Source of the DNA: Candidatus Saganbacteria bacterium
GTDB lineage: Bacteria > Margulisbacteria > WOR-1 > XYC2-FULL-46-14 > WPAF01
Assembly: GCA_016223205.1 (NCBI GenBank)
Contig: JACRPM010000006.1
Location: 124,001 to 188,000 of the forward strand
Direction: 5' to 3'
Length of the DNA stretch: 64,000 nt
Shown here in pieces: positions 56,444-64,000 of this stretch (position 1 is its first letter; each line of letters starts with the position of its first letter). The notes beneath the pieces are model-generated. The model saw only the letters and a list, made by a program, of their open reading frames with translations. It was not told the DNA's origin and did not search any database. The position numbers and the translations under genes are program-made.

Positions 56444-57528
56444 TAGTTTTACTGTTACTGCTGGTCCCGCCGACGGCGGGGCAGGCGGTCTCACCTGCCG
56501 CGCGGGTGAAGGACATCGCGCACGTGCTCGAGGCCCGCGAAAATCAACTGATGGGCTTTGGCCTGGTAGTGGGGCTCAAGAATACGGGAGATTCCCAGCA
56601 AACCGGGTTCACCAAACAGGCGCTTACCAACCTGCTTTCCAAGATGGGGGTTACCCCGCAGATCGATTTTAAATCCCGTAATGCCGCCGCCGTGATGGTG
56701 ACCTGCAACCTCCCGGCATTCATAAAGTCCGGCCAAAAAGTGGATATCACGGTTTCGTCGCTCGGCGACGCCACCTCGCTCCAGGGCGGGACCCTTTTGC
56801 TCACCCCGCTGCAGGGAGCCGACGGCGAGATCTATGCGGTGGCGCAGGGCAATGTGTCGGTCGGCTCCGAACAATTGATCCCTAACCTGCAGCCCATCCG
56901 CCAAACGCGTTTTACCACCGGACGGATCCCCGACGGGGCGCTGGTGGAGCGTGAGATACCGGTCTCGATCGGCGACAAGGGTCTGTTGACGATCGTACTC
57001 GATGAGCCGGATTTTACGACTGCCAACCGCCTGTCGGAAGCCATACTTAATCTGGGATTCGGGGCCCGCGCCCAGGATGCCGGCACAGTGGTGGTGGCGG
57101 TTGAAGGCGGGGAAGACCTGGTCCGCATCGTGTCGCGCATAGAAAATATCACCATCCGTCCCGACTCGGTGGCCCGGGTCGTCATCAACGAACGGACCGG
57201 CACCATTGTCGTGGGGGAGAACGTACGTCTTTCCGAGGCGGCGGTCGCTTACGGCGATATCACGGTCTCGATCGGCGATGTCCAGCTTTATTCGCAGGGC
57301 ACCAGCGGGACCGACACCGGGGCGGATTCTTCGACCATCCGGTCCGAAACCAACGCCAAGTTTAAAAATCCCGGCGCCGCCCGCCTGGCGCGTCTTCCCG
57401 CCAGCGCTTCTTTGGGCGCCCTGGTCAGAGCTCTCAATTCCATCCGCGCCACGCCCGGCGATCTGGTCGCCATATTGCAGGCCTTAAAGAAAGCCGGCGC
57501 GCTTAAGGCGGAGCTGGAGATCATATGA
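56410..57528 (+). CDS. flgI: Flagellar P-ring protein FlgI
   Basis: A 372-residue periplasmic P-ring subunit. Signal peptide (about 1-26, ending TAGQA), then RVKDIAHVLEARENQLMGFG, GLVVGLKNTGDSQQTGFTKQ, VTVSSLGDA-like VDITVSSLGDATSLQGGTLL, NEADFTTA-like DEPDFTTANRLSEAIL and RVVINERTGTIVVGENVRLS. Full length. The ATG lies within the flgH 3' end. It acts with FlgH as the bushing of the rod. Confidence 0.95.
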   Translation: MANQNIKLALLIVLLLLLVPPTAGQAVSPAARVKDIAHVLEARENQLMGFGLVVGLKNTGDSQQTGFTKQALTNLLSKMGVTPQIDFKSRNAAAVMVTCNLPAFIKSGQKVDITVSSLGDATSLQGGTLLLTPLQGADGEIYAVAQGNVSVGSEQLIPNLQPIRQTRFTTGRIPDGALVEREIPVSIGDKGLLTIVLDEPDFTTANRLSEAILNLGFGARAQDAGTVVVAVEGGEDLVRIVSRIENITIRPDSVARVVINERTGTIVVGENVRLSEAAVAYGDITVSIGDVQLYSQGTSGTDTGADSSTIRSETNAKFKNPGAARLARLPASASLGALVRALNSIRATPGDLVAILQALKKAGALKAELEII

Positions 57529-57734
57529 TAGACCCGGTGGCCAACAACCTCGGCGCCTTAGCCGCTCAAAGCCCGGTCACCCGGAGCTCGGCGGCCGGGG
57601 AGTTCACCAAGATCTTTTACCGGGAGCTGCTGCGCCAGGCCTTTAAGGACCAGCTGCCCCCGGCGGCCGAAGATGTTATGCTCGATAAGCTGGCGGCCGA
57701 GCTGGCCCGCAAGAACGCCGGGATAATACCGTAG
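57525..57734 (+). CDS. FlgJ-like rod-binding protein, N-domain only
   Basis: A 69-residue protein matching only the rod-binding domain of FlgJ (EFTKIFYRELLRQAFKDQLP, LDKLAAELARK). The muramidase domain found in gamma-proteobacterial FlgJ is absent, as in many phyla in which a separate enzyme opens the peptidoglycan. It overlaps flgI by four bases and the sigma-factor gene by one. Confidence 0.82.
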   Translation: MIDPVANNLGALAAQSPVTRSSAAGEFTKIFYRELLRQAFKDQLPPAAEDVMLDKLAAELARKNAGIIP

Positions 57735-58441
57735 TGAGAAAAGAACCACGGGCCAAATTGCCGAAATCCATCGAGGCCTACATGCCTCTGGTGCATTCCA
57801 TCGCTTCCATGGTTTCCGGCAAGGGCCTGCCGCCGAGCGTGGATTACAACGACCTGGTATCCGACGGCACCGTGGGGCTGATGAAGGCCTGGGACAATTT
57901 CGATCCCAACCGCGGGGTCAAGTTCGAGACCTACGCCAGCTACCGCATCCGCGGAGAGATACTGGACGGATTGAAGAATTACAGCCCGGTGCCTTACCGG
58001 GTGCAGGTCATGATCCGCGATCTGGCCAAGAAGGGTTACAAAGCGGCAGTGGCGGAGAGAATGCAGAAAGAAGAAAAGCTCCTGGAAAAGAAGGAGCTCA
58101 CCGAAGCCGAGTTCCGCAGCGCCGTGGCCAAGATCAAGAAGATCGTTTCCGCCTCGGCCCTGATGTACCTGCTCTCTCTCGAGGAGCTCGGGGCGCGCAC
58201 CGAAGTGCAGGTGGCAGGGGAGAGGGGGCCGGTGGAAGAGCTCGAATTTTCGGAACTGCGCGAGCGGCTGAACACTTGTTTGCTCAAGCTTCCGCCGCAG
58301 CAGCGGCAGGTGGTGGAGCTTTTCTACCATAAGGGATTGAACCAAAAGACCATTGCGGAAAAGTTGAAGCTGTCGCGTCCCAAGGTCTGCCGGGTCATCG
58401 ACCGTTCGGTAAGGTTCCTGCAAAAGGAGCTTAAAAAGTGA
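57734..58441 (+). CDS. fliA: Flagellar/motility sigma factor FliA (sigma-28, WhiG-like; GTG start)
   Basis: A 235-residue sigma factor. Region 2 (SIEAYMPLVHSIASMVSGKG, DYNDLVSDGTVGLMKAWDNF, FETYASYRIRGEILDGLK), region 3 (VQVMIRDLAKKGYKAAVAER) and region 4 (LPPQQRQVVELFYHKGLNQK, KLKLSRPKVCRVIDRSVRFL) are present. It sits in the middle of the basal-body operon rather than in a late locus. Targets (flagellin, motor genes) are not in this window. GTG start overlaps the flgJ stop. Confidence 0.93.
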   Translation: MRKEPRAKLPKSIEAYMPLVHSIASMVSGKGLPPSVDYNDLVSDGTVGLMKAWDNFDPNRGVKFETYASYRIRGEILDGLKNYSPVPYRVQVMIRDLAKKGYKAAVAERMQKEEKLLEKKELTEAEFRSAVAKIKKIVSASALMYLLSLEELGARTEVQVAGERGPVEELEFSELRERLNTCLLKLPPQQRQVVELFYHKGLNQKTIAEKLKLSRPKVCRVIDRSVRFLQKELKK

Positions 58442-58728
58442 TTTTCGATCCGTCCATAAACAATCTGGAGCAGGCCCTTAGGGTTTCGGCGGCCAGGCAG
58501 GGGGTCATCTCGCATAATTTGGCCAATGCCAACACCCCCGGCTACGAGGCGCTCGAATTCGACGAAGAGCTGGGCCGGGCCATAAAAAGACAGGATAAGA
58601 AGAACGTGGTCATCGAGGAAGAAATGGCGGCGCTCTCCGATAATTCCGTCCGTTATTCTTCTTACGTAAAATTGTTATCGACCAAGTTGAACATCATCCG
58701 CACTATCGCGACGCAGGGAAGGAGGTAA
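58438..58728 (+). CDS. flgB: Flagellar proximal rod protein FlgB (short; GTG start)
   Basis: A 96-residue rod subunit with ISHNLANANTPGYEALEFDE near residue 25 and the C-terminal helix YVKLLSTKLNIIRTIATQGR. Typical FlgB is 110-140 residues; the loop between the helices is reduced here. The GTG start overlaps the fliA stop (GTGA). It is followed directly by flgC and fliE, the standard order. Confidence 0.92.
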   Translation: MIFDPSINNLEQALRVSAARQGVISHNLANANTPGYEALEFDEELGRAIKRQDKKNVVIEEEMAALSDNSVRYSSYVKLLSTKLNIIRTIATQGRR

Positions 58729-58732
58729 GGCC

Positions 58733-59170
58733 ATGAGCAGCTTGAACCAAGCGCTGGATATCTCGGTCTCGGGCATCAACGCGGAACGTATGCACATGGA
58801 GCTTATTTCCAGCAATATCGCCAATGCCAGCACCACCCGCACCTTATCCGGGGGGCCCTATCGCCGCCGGATAGCGGTGGTGGGGGAAAAACCCCTGCGC
58901 TCCTTTGCCGAGGAGCTGGCCTACGCCAGGGTAAAGCTTGAAGGCGGAGGGGTCGAAGTGATGGATATTGTCGAGGACCGATCTCCTCTCCAACGGGTCT
59001 TTAATCCCGGACACCCGGATGCCGACGCCCAGGGATTCGTGAACATGCCCAACGTCGACCTTTCGAAAGAGATGGTGGACATGGTCTACGCCTCCAAACT
59101 TTATGAAGCCAATATCACGGCCTATAACGCAACCAAGAAAATGATGCAGGATACCCTGCAAATACAATGA
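58733..59170 (+). CDS. flgC: Flagellar proximal rod protein FlgC
   Basis: A 145-residue rod subunit. N-terminal SVSGINAERMHMELISSNIA with NASTTRT, the GGPYRRRIAVVGE segment, YNPGHPDAD-like VFNPGHPDADAQGFVNMPNV, and the C-terminal EMVDMVYASKLYEANITAYN. Full length. The ATG has GGAGG about six bases upstream, four bases after flgB. Confidence 0.95.
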   Translation: MSSLNQALDISVSGINAERMHMELISSNIANASTTRTLSGGPYRRRIAVVGEKPLRSFAEELAYARVKLEGGGVEVMDIVEDRSPLQRVFNPGHPDADAQGFVNMPNVDLSKEMVDMVYASKLYEANITAYNATKKMMQDTLQIQ

Positions 59171-59177
59171 GGAATAA

Positions 59178-59525
59178 ATGGTAGAAGGAATTGACCCTTT
59201 ACACTTAAAGTTGGCCCAACTGCTGGGGGAAGAAGAACCGATAACTTCGACCACGCCGGTAACCGGCCCGGCTCGCGGGGCGCAGGTCGAGCTGGGCGGC
59301 TCTCCTTTTGAAGATATTTTAGGCCGGGCGGTGGATTCGCTCGATGGTCTTTCCCGTTCGGAGCGCACCGCCAATGACCTGATCGACAAGTACGTCAAAG
59401 GGCAGGCCGACTTGCAAGATGTGATGGTAGAGACCAGCAAACTCAATATCATGGTCCAGCTGGCGGTAACCACCATCAACCTGGCGGTCACCACGTTCAA
59501 AGAAATTACCCAGATGCAGGTTTAA
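59178..59525 (+). CDS. fliE: Flagellar hook-basal body complex protein FliE
   Basis: A 115-residue protein joining the MS ring to the rod. The first 45 residues are variable; the conserved helices are FEDILGRAVDSLDGLSRSER, DLIDKYVKGQADLQDVMVET and LAVTTINLAVTTFKEITQMQ. Position between flgC and fliF is standard. GAGGAATAA precedes the ATG. Confidence 0.93.
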   Translation: MVEGIDPLHLKLAQLLGEEEPITSTTPVTGPARGAQVELGGSPFEDILGRAVDSLDGLSRSERTANDLIDKYVKGQADLQDVMVETSKLNIMVQLAVTTINLAVTTFKEITQMQV

Positions 59526-59540
59526 CGAAAGGAGCGATAG

Positions 59541-61031
59541 ATGGCAGAGGAAGGAGTTCCCGGAGGATCGCCGCTGATCAGCAATCGCCTGTTGATCGGC
59601 GTCATTGGCGCGGTGCTGATCGTAGTCCTATTTTTCACCTTATGGAGCTTTCGGGGCTGTGTGCCGGCCATCCGCGAGCAGGGCTACCAGACCATCTATT
59701 CTCACCTGGACCTGCGCGATTCCGCCAATGTCATTGCCCGCCTTAAAGAGCTCAAGATCCCTTTTGAGGTAAAAGAGGACGGCACCGCCATCGCCGTACC
59801 CAAAGACAAATCCGACGACGCCCGCCTGGGACTGGCGGAAAAGAACCTGCCTCTGGGCGGAGCGGTGGGCTGGGAGATATTTAACGAGACCCGCATGGGA
59901 GCCACCGATTTTGACCGGCGCATCCAGCTGATCCGCGCCATTTCCGGGGAATTGTCCCGCACCATCCGCCGCATCCGCGGAGTGGAAGACACCCGGGTGC
60001 AGATCGTCCTGCCCGAGACCAAGCTGTTCGAAGCCACCACCGCTCCGGTAACCGCGGCGGTATTGCTTAAGATCACTCCCGGTTTCCGCCTCAAGCCCGA
60101 GCAGATCAACGGCATCGTTCACCTTACGGCCAGCTCGGTCGAGAACCTCAAGCCCGAGAACGTGACCGTGGTGGATGAATCGGGAAATATTTTGACCGCC
60201 AAATATGTCCCGCCTCCCATTCCCGAAATACCGCCAATCACCCAGCTGGTGACCGCGGAGTTGACCGCTCCCATCGAGCAAAAGATCATCGCCAAAGCGC
60301 CTATTCAGATGGTGACCCGGGAAGTGGTGGAAAAGGTGACCCCCCGGCCTTTGACGGCAGAAGAGCGGACCATGCTCAAGATCAAAGCCAAGGAAGAATA
60401 CGAAAGGCAGTTGACCGCCCGCAGCCAGGAATTATTGAACCAGTTCTATCCTCCCAACAGCGTTATCGTAAGGGTGCTGGCGGAATTCGGCACCCCGCCA
60501 AGCGGGGCCCTGACCCGCCTCAAGATAAAGACCGATTCAATCTTCATAACCCAGGCGGTCAAGAAATTAACGGCGATCGTGCTGGTGGATAAGCGCGTGC
60601 CGCTCACCCGCAAGCTCAAAACGGACACTTACCAAATGGTGGCGGCGGCGATCGGTTATCAGAAAAAGCGGGGCGACCGGATCGTCATCAAGTCGGTGCC
60701 TTTCCGTTATGCCAGCGGCGGGCCGATCACTGTTTCACCGATCACTCCCCGTCTTACGCCGGCCAAGCTTCCGCAATTCAATCTTTTAAACTGGGGTTTG
60801 CTGGCTTCGGGAGCGGTGGCGGTGGTCATCATTTTGGTCCTGTTCTTTTTTACCCGCCGCTCCCAACCGGCCGGGACGCCAACCGATGAGCGACTTGAGC
60901 TTACCCGTCCGACCCCGCCCTCCCCGGAAGAAGCCCAGGGAGCCATTTCAGATGTAAGGAACCTGGCGGCCAAAGATCCCGGCAAACTCGCCAATCTGCT
61001 GAAAAAATGGCTGACCGAGGATGGCGCATGA
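59541..61031 (+). CDS. fliF: Flagellar MS-ring protein FliF
   Basis: A 496-residue MS-ring subunit. Two membrane helices (about 22-40 and 415-436) bracket the periplasmic ring-building motifs (YSHLDLRDSANVIARLKELK, FDRRIQLIRAISGELSRTIR, VEDTRVQIVLPE). The cytoplasmic tail ends KDPGKLANLLKKWLTEDGA, the FliG-binding motif. At 496 residues it is slightly shorter than most FliF. AAAGGAG precedes the ATG; the stop overlaps the FliG-like gene (ATGA). Confidence 0.94.
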   Translation: MAEEGVPGGSPLISNRLLIGVIGAVLIVVLFFTLWSFRGCVPAIREQGYQTIYSHLDLRDSANVIARLKELKIPFEVKEDGTAIAVPKDKSDDARLGLAEKNLPLGGAVGWEIFNETRMGATDFDRRIQLIRAISGELSRTIRRIRGVEDTRVQIVLPETKLFEATTAPVTAAVLLKITPGFRLKPEQINGIVHLTASSVENLKPENVTVVDESGNILTAKYVPPPIPEIPPITQLVTAELTAPIEQKIIAKAPIQMVTREVVEKVTPRPLTAEERTMLKIKAKEEYERQLTARSQELLNQFYPPNSVIVRVLAEFGTPPSGALTRLKIKTDSIFITQAVKKLTAIVLVDKRVPLTRKLKTDTYQMVAAAIGYQKKRGDRIVIKSVPFRYASGGPITVSPITPRLTPAKLPQFNLLNWGLLASGAVAVVIILVLFFFTRRSQPAGTPTDERLELTRPTPPSPEEAQGAISDVRNLAAKDPGKLANLLKKWLTEDGA

Positions 61032-61504
61032 AGCTTTCCGGCCGCGAGAAAGCCACCATATTTCTCTCGATACTGGGGCCGGAGGTTTCCGCGCAGGTAT
61101 TAAGATATCTTCCCGGAGAAGTGGCCGACCTTATCGCTTCCGGCATCAATCACCTGCCCACGCCCACACCGGAAGCCCTGGGTTTAGTGCTCAACGATTT
61201 TAAATCCTATCTGGCGCTTCCCGCCCCGGCACCATACGGTACGGGGCCCGCCCCCGGAAGACCCCTGTCGCAGATCGAAGCCCCGCCCAAGCCCGGCCTC
61301 CCGCGCGAAAAGATGACGCCCAAGGACATCATCCTCTCCGCCTCTCCAAAGAAGCTGGCTTTTTTGTTGTCCGAAGAAAGGCCGCAGGTGGCGGCCATTA
61401 TCCAGTCGCTTTTTCCGGAAAATCAAACCATGGTCCGGCCCAAAACTCCTCTCCTCGCTAAAGTGGAAGAAAAGCTGATCAAGTATTTCGCGAGCAAATT
61501 ATAA
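61028..61504 (+). CDS. Short FliG-like protein lacking the motor domain
   Basis: A 158-residue protein. The N-terminus (LSGREKATIFLSILGPEVSA, QVLRYLPGEVADLIASGIN) matches FliG_N, which binds FliF. After a Pro/Ala linker comes a piece of FliG_M (SPKKLAFLLSEERPQVAAII, then SLFPE, matching the EHPQ region), and the protein ends 27 residues later. The rest of FliG_M and all of FliG_C, with the charged residues for torque, are missing. True FliG is about 335 residues. No frameshift explains this: fliH begins immediately after the stop. Start ATG 61028 overlaps the fliF stop. Confidence 0.75.
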   Translation: MKLSGREKATIFLSILGPEVSAQVLRYLPGEVADLIASGINHLPTPTPEALGLVLNDFKSYLALPAPAPYGTGPAPGRPLSQIEAPPKPGLPREKMTPKDIILSASPKKLAFLLSEERPQVAAIIQSLFPENQTMVRPKTPLLAKVEEKLIKYFASKL

Positions 61505-62161
61505 ATGGCGCTGATCAAGAAATATCAAATACAGGATAAGGGAGAAATAATACTCGAAAAGCGTCCGATGGAGCTAACTCCCCAGACGCGCGTAGAGCAG
61601 GAAGAGATGGAACCCCCGCGCGCGCAGTCCGAAGCCGCCCTGATGCTCAATCGCGCCCGGGCCGATTCCGAAAGCATCAGGAACAAAGCCCGGGAAGAAG
61701 GGTTGATCCAGGGGAGGGGACAGGGACAAAAAGAAGTCGAGCAAAAGATCAAAGAAGCGCTCGAGACCCTAAACCAGGCGGTCAAGGAACGTGAAAAGAT
61801 AATCAAAGATGCCGAAGCGGAGATCTTGAGATTGGCGCTCAAGGCCGCCGAACAGATCATCCGCTCCGAAGTGTCGCTCCACCGCGACGTGTGCCTCAAC
61901 ATCGTCTCCGAAGCCATCAACCGGGTTTCCGACCGCGAGCAGGTGATCGTCAGGGTCAACCGCGAAGACGCCGAATATATCAAAAAATACAAGGACCGGC
62001 TGGCGGGCATCGTGGACGGGGTCAAGAGCTTCTCGGTTCTCGAAGATTCCGGGATCGAGCCGGGCGGCTGCGTGATCGAGACCAACCTGGGCTACGTGGA
62101 TGCCCGCATTTCCACCAAATTGGCCGCACTCGAAGAAGCTCTCAAAAAAGCAGCGGAATGA
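61505..62161 (+). CDS. fliH: Flagellar assembly protein FliH
   Basis: A 218-residue regulator of the export ATPase FliI. Long charged coiled coil (about residues 40-120, with the GLIQGRGQGQKEVEQKI Gly-repeat-like section), then the globular C-domain (LALKAAEQIIRSEVSLHRDV, RVNREDAEYIKKYKDRL, PGGCVIETNLGYVDARIS) shared with V-ATPase stalk subunit E. The order fliG-like, fliH, fliI, fliJ is standard. Stop overlaps the fliI ATG. Confidence 0.92.
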   Translation: MALIKKYQIQDKGEIILEKRPMELTPQTRVEQEEMEPPRAQSEAALMLNRARADSESIRNKAREEGLIQGRGQGQKEVEQKIKEALETLNQAVKEREKIIKDAEAEILRLALKAAEQIIRSEVSLHRDVCLNIVSEAINRVSDREQVIVRVNREDAEYIKKYKDRLAGIVDGVKSFSVLEDSGIEPGGCVIETNLGYVDARISTKLAALEEALKKAAE

Positions 62162-63471
62162 CCACCATCGATTTTGAAAAATATCAGCGAGCCATCGAAT
62201 CGACCGACCTGGTAAAAGTTATCGGCAAGATAATCCAGGTGGTGGGGCTCATCATCGAGGCCCAGGTACAGGGGGTTTCGGTGGGAGATCTTTGCTCGAT
62301 CAGGATCGAAAAAGAGGGCCGGGACGCTTTTGCTGAAGTCGTGGGTTTCCGCGAATCGCGCGTCCTGCTTATGCCTCTGGGTTCCACTTCCGGCATCGCG
62401 CCGGGCTCACAGGTGACCGCGGCCGGCCATCCGTTAATGGTCAACGTAGGTCCGCAATGTCTGGGCCGCGTTTTGGGCGGGTTGGGGGAACCCATCGACG
62501 GTAAAGGCCCCCTTAACGGAGAAGAAGAAAAATCCCTCTATGCCGAGCCGCCCGATCCGGTCAAACGCCCGCGCGTTACCGATATATTAAAATGCGGGGT
62601 AAGGGCCATTGACGGCATGCTTACCATCGGCCGGGGCCAGCGCATGGGGATTTTCGCCGGGTCGGGGGTAGGCAAATCCACCATGATGGGCATGGTGGCG
62701 CGCAACGCCGAGGCCGAGGTAAACGTTATCGCACTGGTTGGCGAACGGGGACGCGAAGTGCGCGATTTTATCGAAGAATCGCTGGGAGAAGAGGGCTTGA
62801 AGAAGTCGGTGGTGGTAGTTGCAACTTCCGATCAGCCGCCGCTTATCCGCCTTAAAGCCGCCTTTGTGGCCACTGCCATTGCCGAATATTTCAGGGATAA
62901 GGGGAACAAGGTCATCTTGATGATGGATTCGGTCACCCGTTTTGCCATGGCCCAGAGGGAAGTGGGGCTGGCAGCGGGCGAGCCGCCTACCACGCGCGGC
63001 TATACTCCTTCGGTCTTTGCCCTCCTGCCCAAACTGATGGAACGGTCGGGCACATCGGTCATCGGTTCCATCACCGCTTTTTATACTATTTTGGTCGAGG
63101 GCGACGATTTCAACGAGCCGATAGCCGACCAATGCCGCTCGATCCTGGACGGGCATATCATCCTTTCGCGCGACCTGGCCGCCAAGAACCATTATCCCGC
63201 CATTAACGTGCCGCAGAGCGTTTCACGCTTAATGACCAATCTGGTGACCGACGAGCATAAGGCCGCCGGAGCAAAACTACGGGAAGTCCTGGCGCGTTAT
63301 TCTGAAGCCGAAGACCTCATCAACATCGGCGCCTATGTGAAGGGCAGCAACCCCAAGATAGATTATTCCCTGACCAAGATCGACCAGGTCAATGATTTCT
63401 TAAAACAGGGGACCTTTGAGCAGATCAAGTTCGAGGATACGGTCAAAAGATTGATAGGGATATTCAAGTAA
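62158..63471 (+). CDS. fliI: Flagellum-specific ATPase FliI
   Basis: A 437-residue export ATPase related to F1-beta. Walker A GSGVGKST (around residues 166-174), VIALVGERGREVRDFIEESL, Walker B VILMMDSVTRFAMAQREVGL, and GEPPTTRGYTPSVFALLPKL are present. I take ATG 62158 (ATGA overlap with fliH). A longer open frame from 61891 is only the fliH sequence read in another frame. Full length for the family. Confidence 0.96.
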   Translation: MTTIDFEKYQRAIESTDLVKVIGKIIQVVGLIIEAQVQGVSVGDLCSIRIEKEGRDAFAEVVGFRESRVLLMPLGSTSGIAPGSQVTAAGHPLMVNVGPQCLGRVLGGLGEPIDGKGPLNGEEEKSLYAEPPDPVKRPRVTDILKCGVRAIDGMLTIGRGQRMGIFAGSGVGKSTMMGMVARNAEAEVNVIALVGERGREVRDFIEESLGEEGLKKSVVVVATSDQPPLIRLKAAFVATAIAEYFRDKGNKVILMMDSVTRFAMAQREVGLAAGEPPTTRGYTPSVFALLPKLMERSGTSVIGSITAFYTILVEGDDFNEPIADQCRSILDGHIILSRDLAAKNHYPAINVPQSVSRLMTNLVTDEHKAAGAKLREVLARYSEAEDLINIGAYVKGSNPKIDYSLTKIDQVNDFLKQGTFEQIKFEDTVKRLIGIFK

Positions 63472-63472
63472 T

Positions 63473-63964
63473 ATGGCCAGAGAAGCTAAGCCCGGCAAGA
63501 AGTTCAAATACGGATTGGAAACGGTGCTCAAGGTGCGGGGGATCAAGGAGAAAAAAGAGCAGGAAAAATTCGCTGTCAAAAAACGCGAATATCTCACCGA
63601 GAAGGAAAAAGAGGACCAGCTCAAGACCAAGAAAAAAACCGAAGAAGCCGAGATCCGCCAGGTCTTAAAGCCCGGGCCGGTCTCGGACTTCGAAAAAGTG
63701 ATGCGCCGCCACGCCCACCTGGGGGTGCTCAAGGGCGAGATCGAGAAACAGATGGAGAAAGTGATCGAAGCCAGCCAGAAGCTTGAGGACCAGCGATCCA
63801 AGCTGGTCTCGGCTATGAAAGACAAGAAGATCATCGAGAAGGACAAGGAACACAAATTCGACGATTACACCAAGGTGATGCAGGACCTCGAAATAAAGTT
63901 CCTAGACGAGATCGCCACCCAGCGCTTTATGCATGAGAAATTAGAGAAGGAGAAAGAGGACTAG
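63473..63964 (+). CDS. fliJ: FliJ-like flagellar export chaperone
   Basis: A 163-residue, almost entirely helical, highly charged protein starting FKYGLETVLKVRGIKEKKEQ, the usual FliJ opening, followed by antiparallel coiled coil. FliJ couples FliI to the export gate FlhA. The ATG is one base after the fliI stop. Its TAG stop lies in the palindrome CTAG, whose other strand forms the stop of the convergent rpmB. Confidence 0.85.
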   Translation: MAREAKPGKKFKYGLETVLKVRGIKEKKEQEKFAVKKREYLTEKEKEDQLKTKKKTEEAEIRQVLKPGPVSDFEKVMRRHAHLGVLKGEIEKQMEKVIEASQKLEDQRSKLVSAMKDKKIIEKDKEHKFDDYTKVMQDLEIKFLDEIATQRFMHEKLEKEKED

Positions 63965-64000
63965 AGCGCTTTCTGGACCTTGCCGGCCTTGAGGCACCCC
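63961..64000 (-). CDS. rpmB: 3' end of ribosomal protein L28 gene (partial)
   Basis: Read on the minus strand from the window edge, the sequence encodes CLKAGKVQKAL and a TAG stop, matching the C-terminus of bacterial L28 (usually ...CxxCL(K/R)xGKV). Only about twelve codons are visible, so the call is moderate. The gene converges on fliJ and shares the CTAG stop palindrome. Confidence 0.6.
   Translation of the reverse strand, partial: GCLKAGKVQKAL

Noticed and set aside
61336..61504. Frameshift as the cause of the short FliG
   Set aside because: Only about 27 codons follow the EHPQ-like motif before the stop and fliH begins at once, so there is no room for the missing domains in any frame.

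Overview
This window comes from a diderm (two-membrane), probably flagellated bacterium with moderately high GC. Evidence for two membranes: a TolC-MacA-MacB type exporter, FlgH/FlgI flagellar L- and P-ring proteins, an SLH-plus-beta-barrel (OmpM-like) outer-membrane tether, a predicted outer-membrane barrel, and a lipoprotein adaptor. The gene content and the dense dispersed palindromes fit an uncultured phylum such as Margulisbacteria (WOR-1/Saganbacteria), but that placement is a guess from gene style, with no marker comparison. No tRNA, 5S/16S/23S rRNA or CRISPR array was seen, and no gap longer than about 255 bases lacks a gene.

Layout. 1-287: RNase P RNA (minus strand, 3' end cut by the window edge). 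349-6507: an ECF sigma factor with a small membrane partner, a Spy/CpxP-like periplasmic protein, an EF-hand protein and a TolC-MacA-MacB exporter; two sigma-E-like promoters with the same 16-base spacing precede the sigma factor and the Spy-like gene, suggesting an autoregulated envelope-stress regulon. 6482-11083 (minus): a run of small membrane protein, site-2 protease with CBS domains, DJ-1/PfpI protein, DUF559 nuclease, PolX, 44-residue peptide and RNase H. 11275-20978: a twelve-gene sensory cluster with a histidine kinase at each end and, between them, response regulators, CHASE4, FIST, PAS, polytopic membrane and V4R/DUF2378-like proteins, six of which end in variants of one C-terminal helical tail. 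21444-25960: OmpM-like protein, biotin ligase, chorismate mutase, DAHP synthase and HflX. 26002-31653: type IV pilus/type II secretion genes (ATPase, platform protein, pilin) interleaved with two-component genes. 31907-39704: surface-glycan genes (two YfhO-like proteins, GT2, FAD oxidoreductase, GT39). 39701-43593: MurE, an MNT-HEPN pair, a CheD/NTAN1-like protein and FolC. 43679-46246: a secreted protein, a C39 peptidase-like protein and an outer-membrane barrel, resembling part of a Fap amyloid export locus. 46267-50865: SPOR protein and the MreBCD-PBP2 elongasome. 50956-51696: ribosomal protein L25. 51745-63964: flagellar genes (FliK-like, FhlB-like, FlgF G A H I J, sigma FliA, FlgB C, FliE F G-like H I J), followed by the convergent 3' end of rpmB.

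The most distinctive feature is a family of about 150-500-base elements that begin CCTCACC and end GGTGAGG and carry nested hairpins (five copies). Two nearly identical full copies carry a DUF559 PD-(D/E)XK nuclease gene; three are short and lack it. One full copy (20907-21404) sits between 9-base direct repeats, and removing it in silico restores a natural C-terminus and stop codon for the histidine kinase it interrupts, so it looks like a recently moved, possibly undescribed nuclease-carrying mobile unit. A second dispersed repeat (three copies) consists of two hairpins whose loops are complementary, with compensatory stem changes between copies. Several operon-leading genes have a -10 box 8 to 12 bases upstream of the start codon and no Shine-Dalgarno site, which points to leaderless mRNAs.
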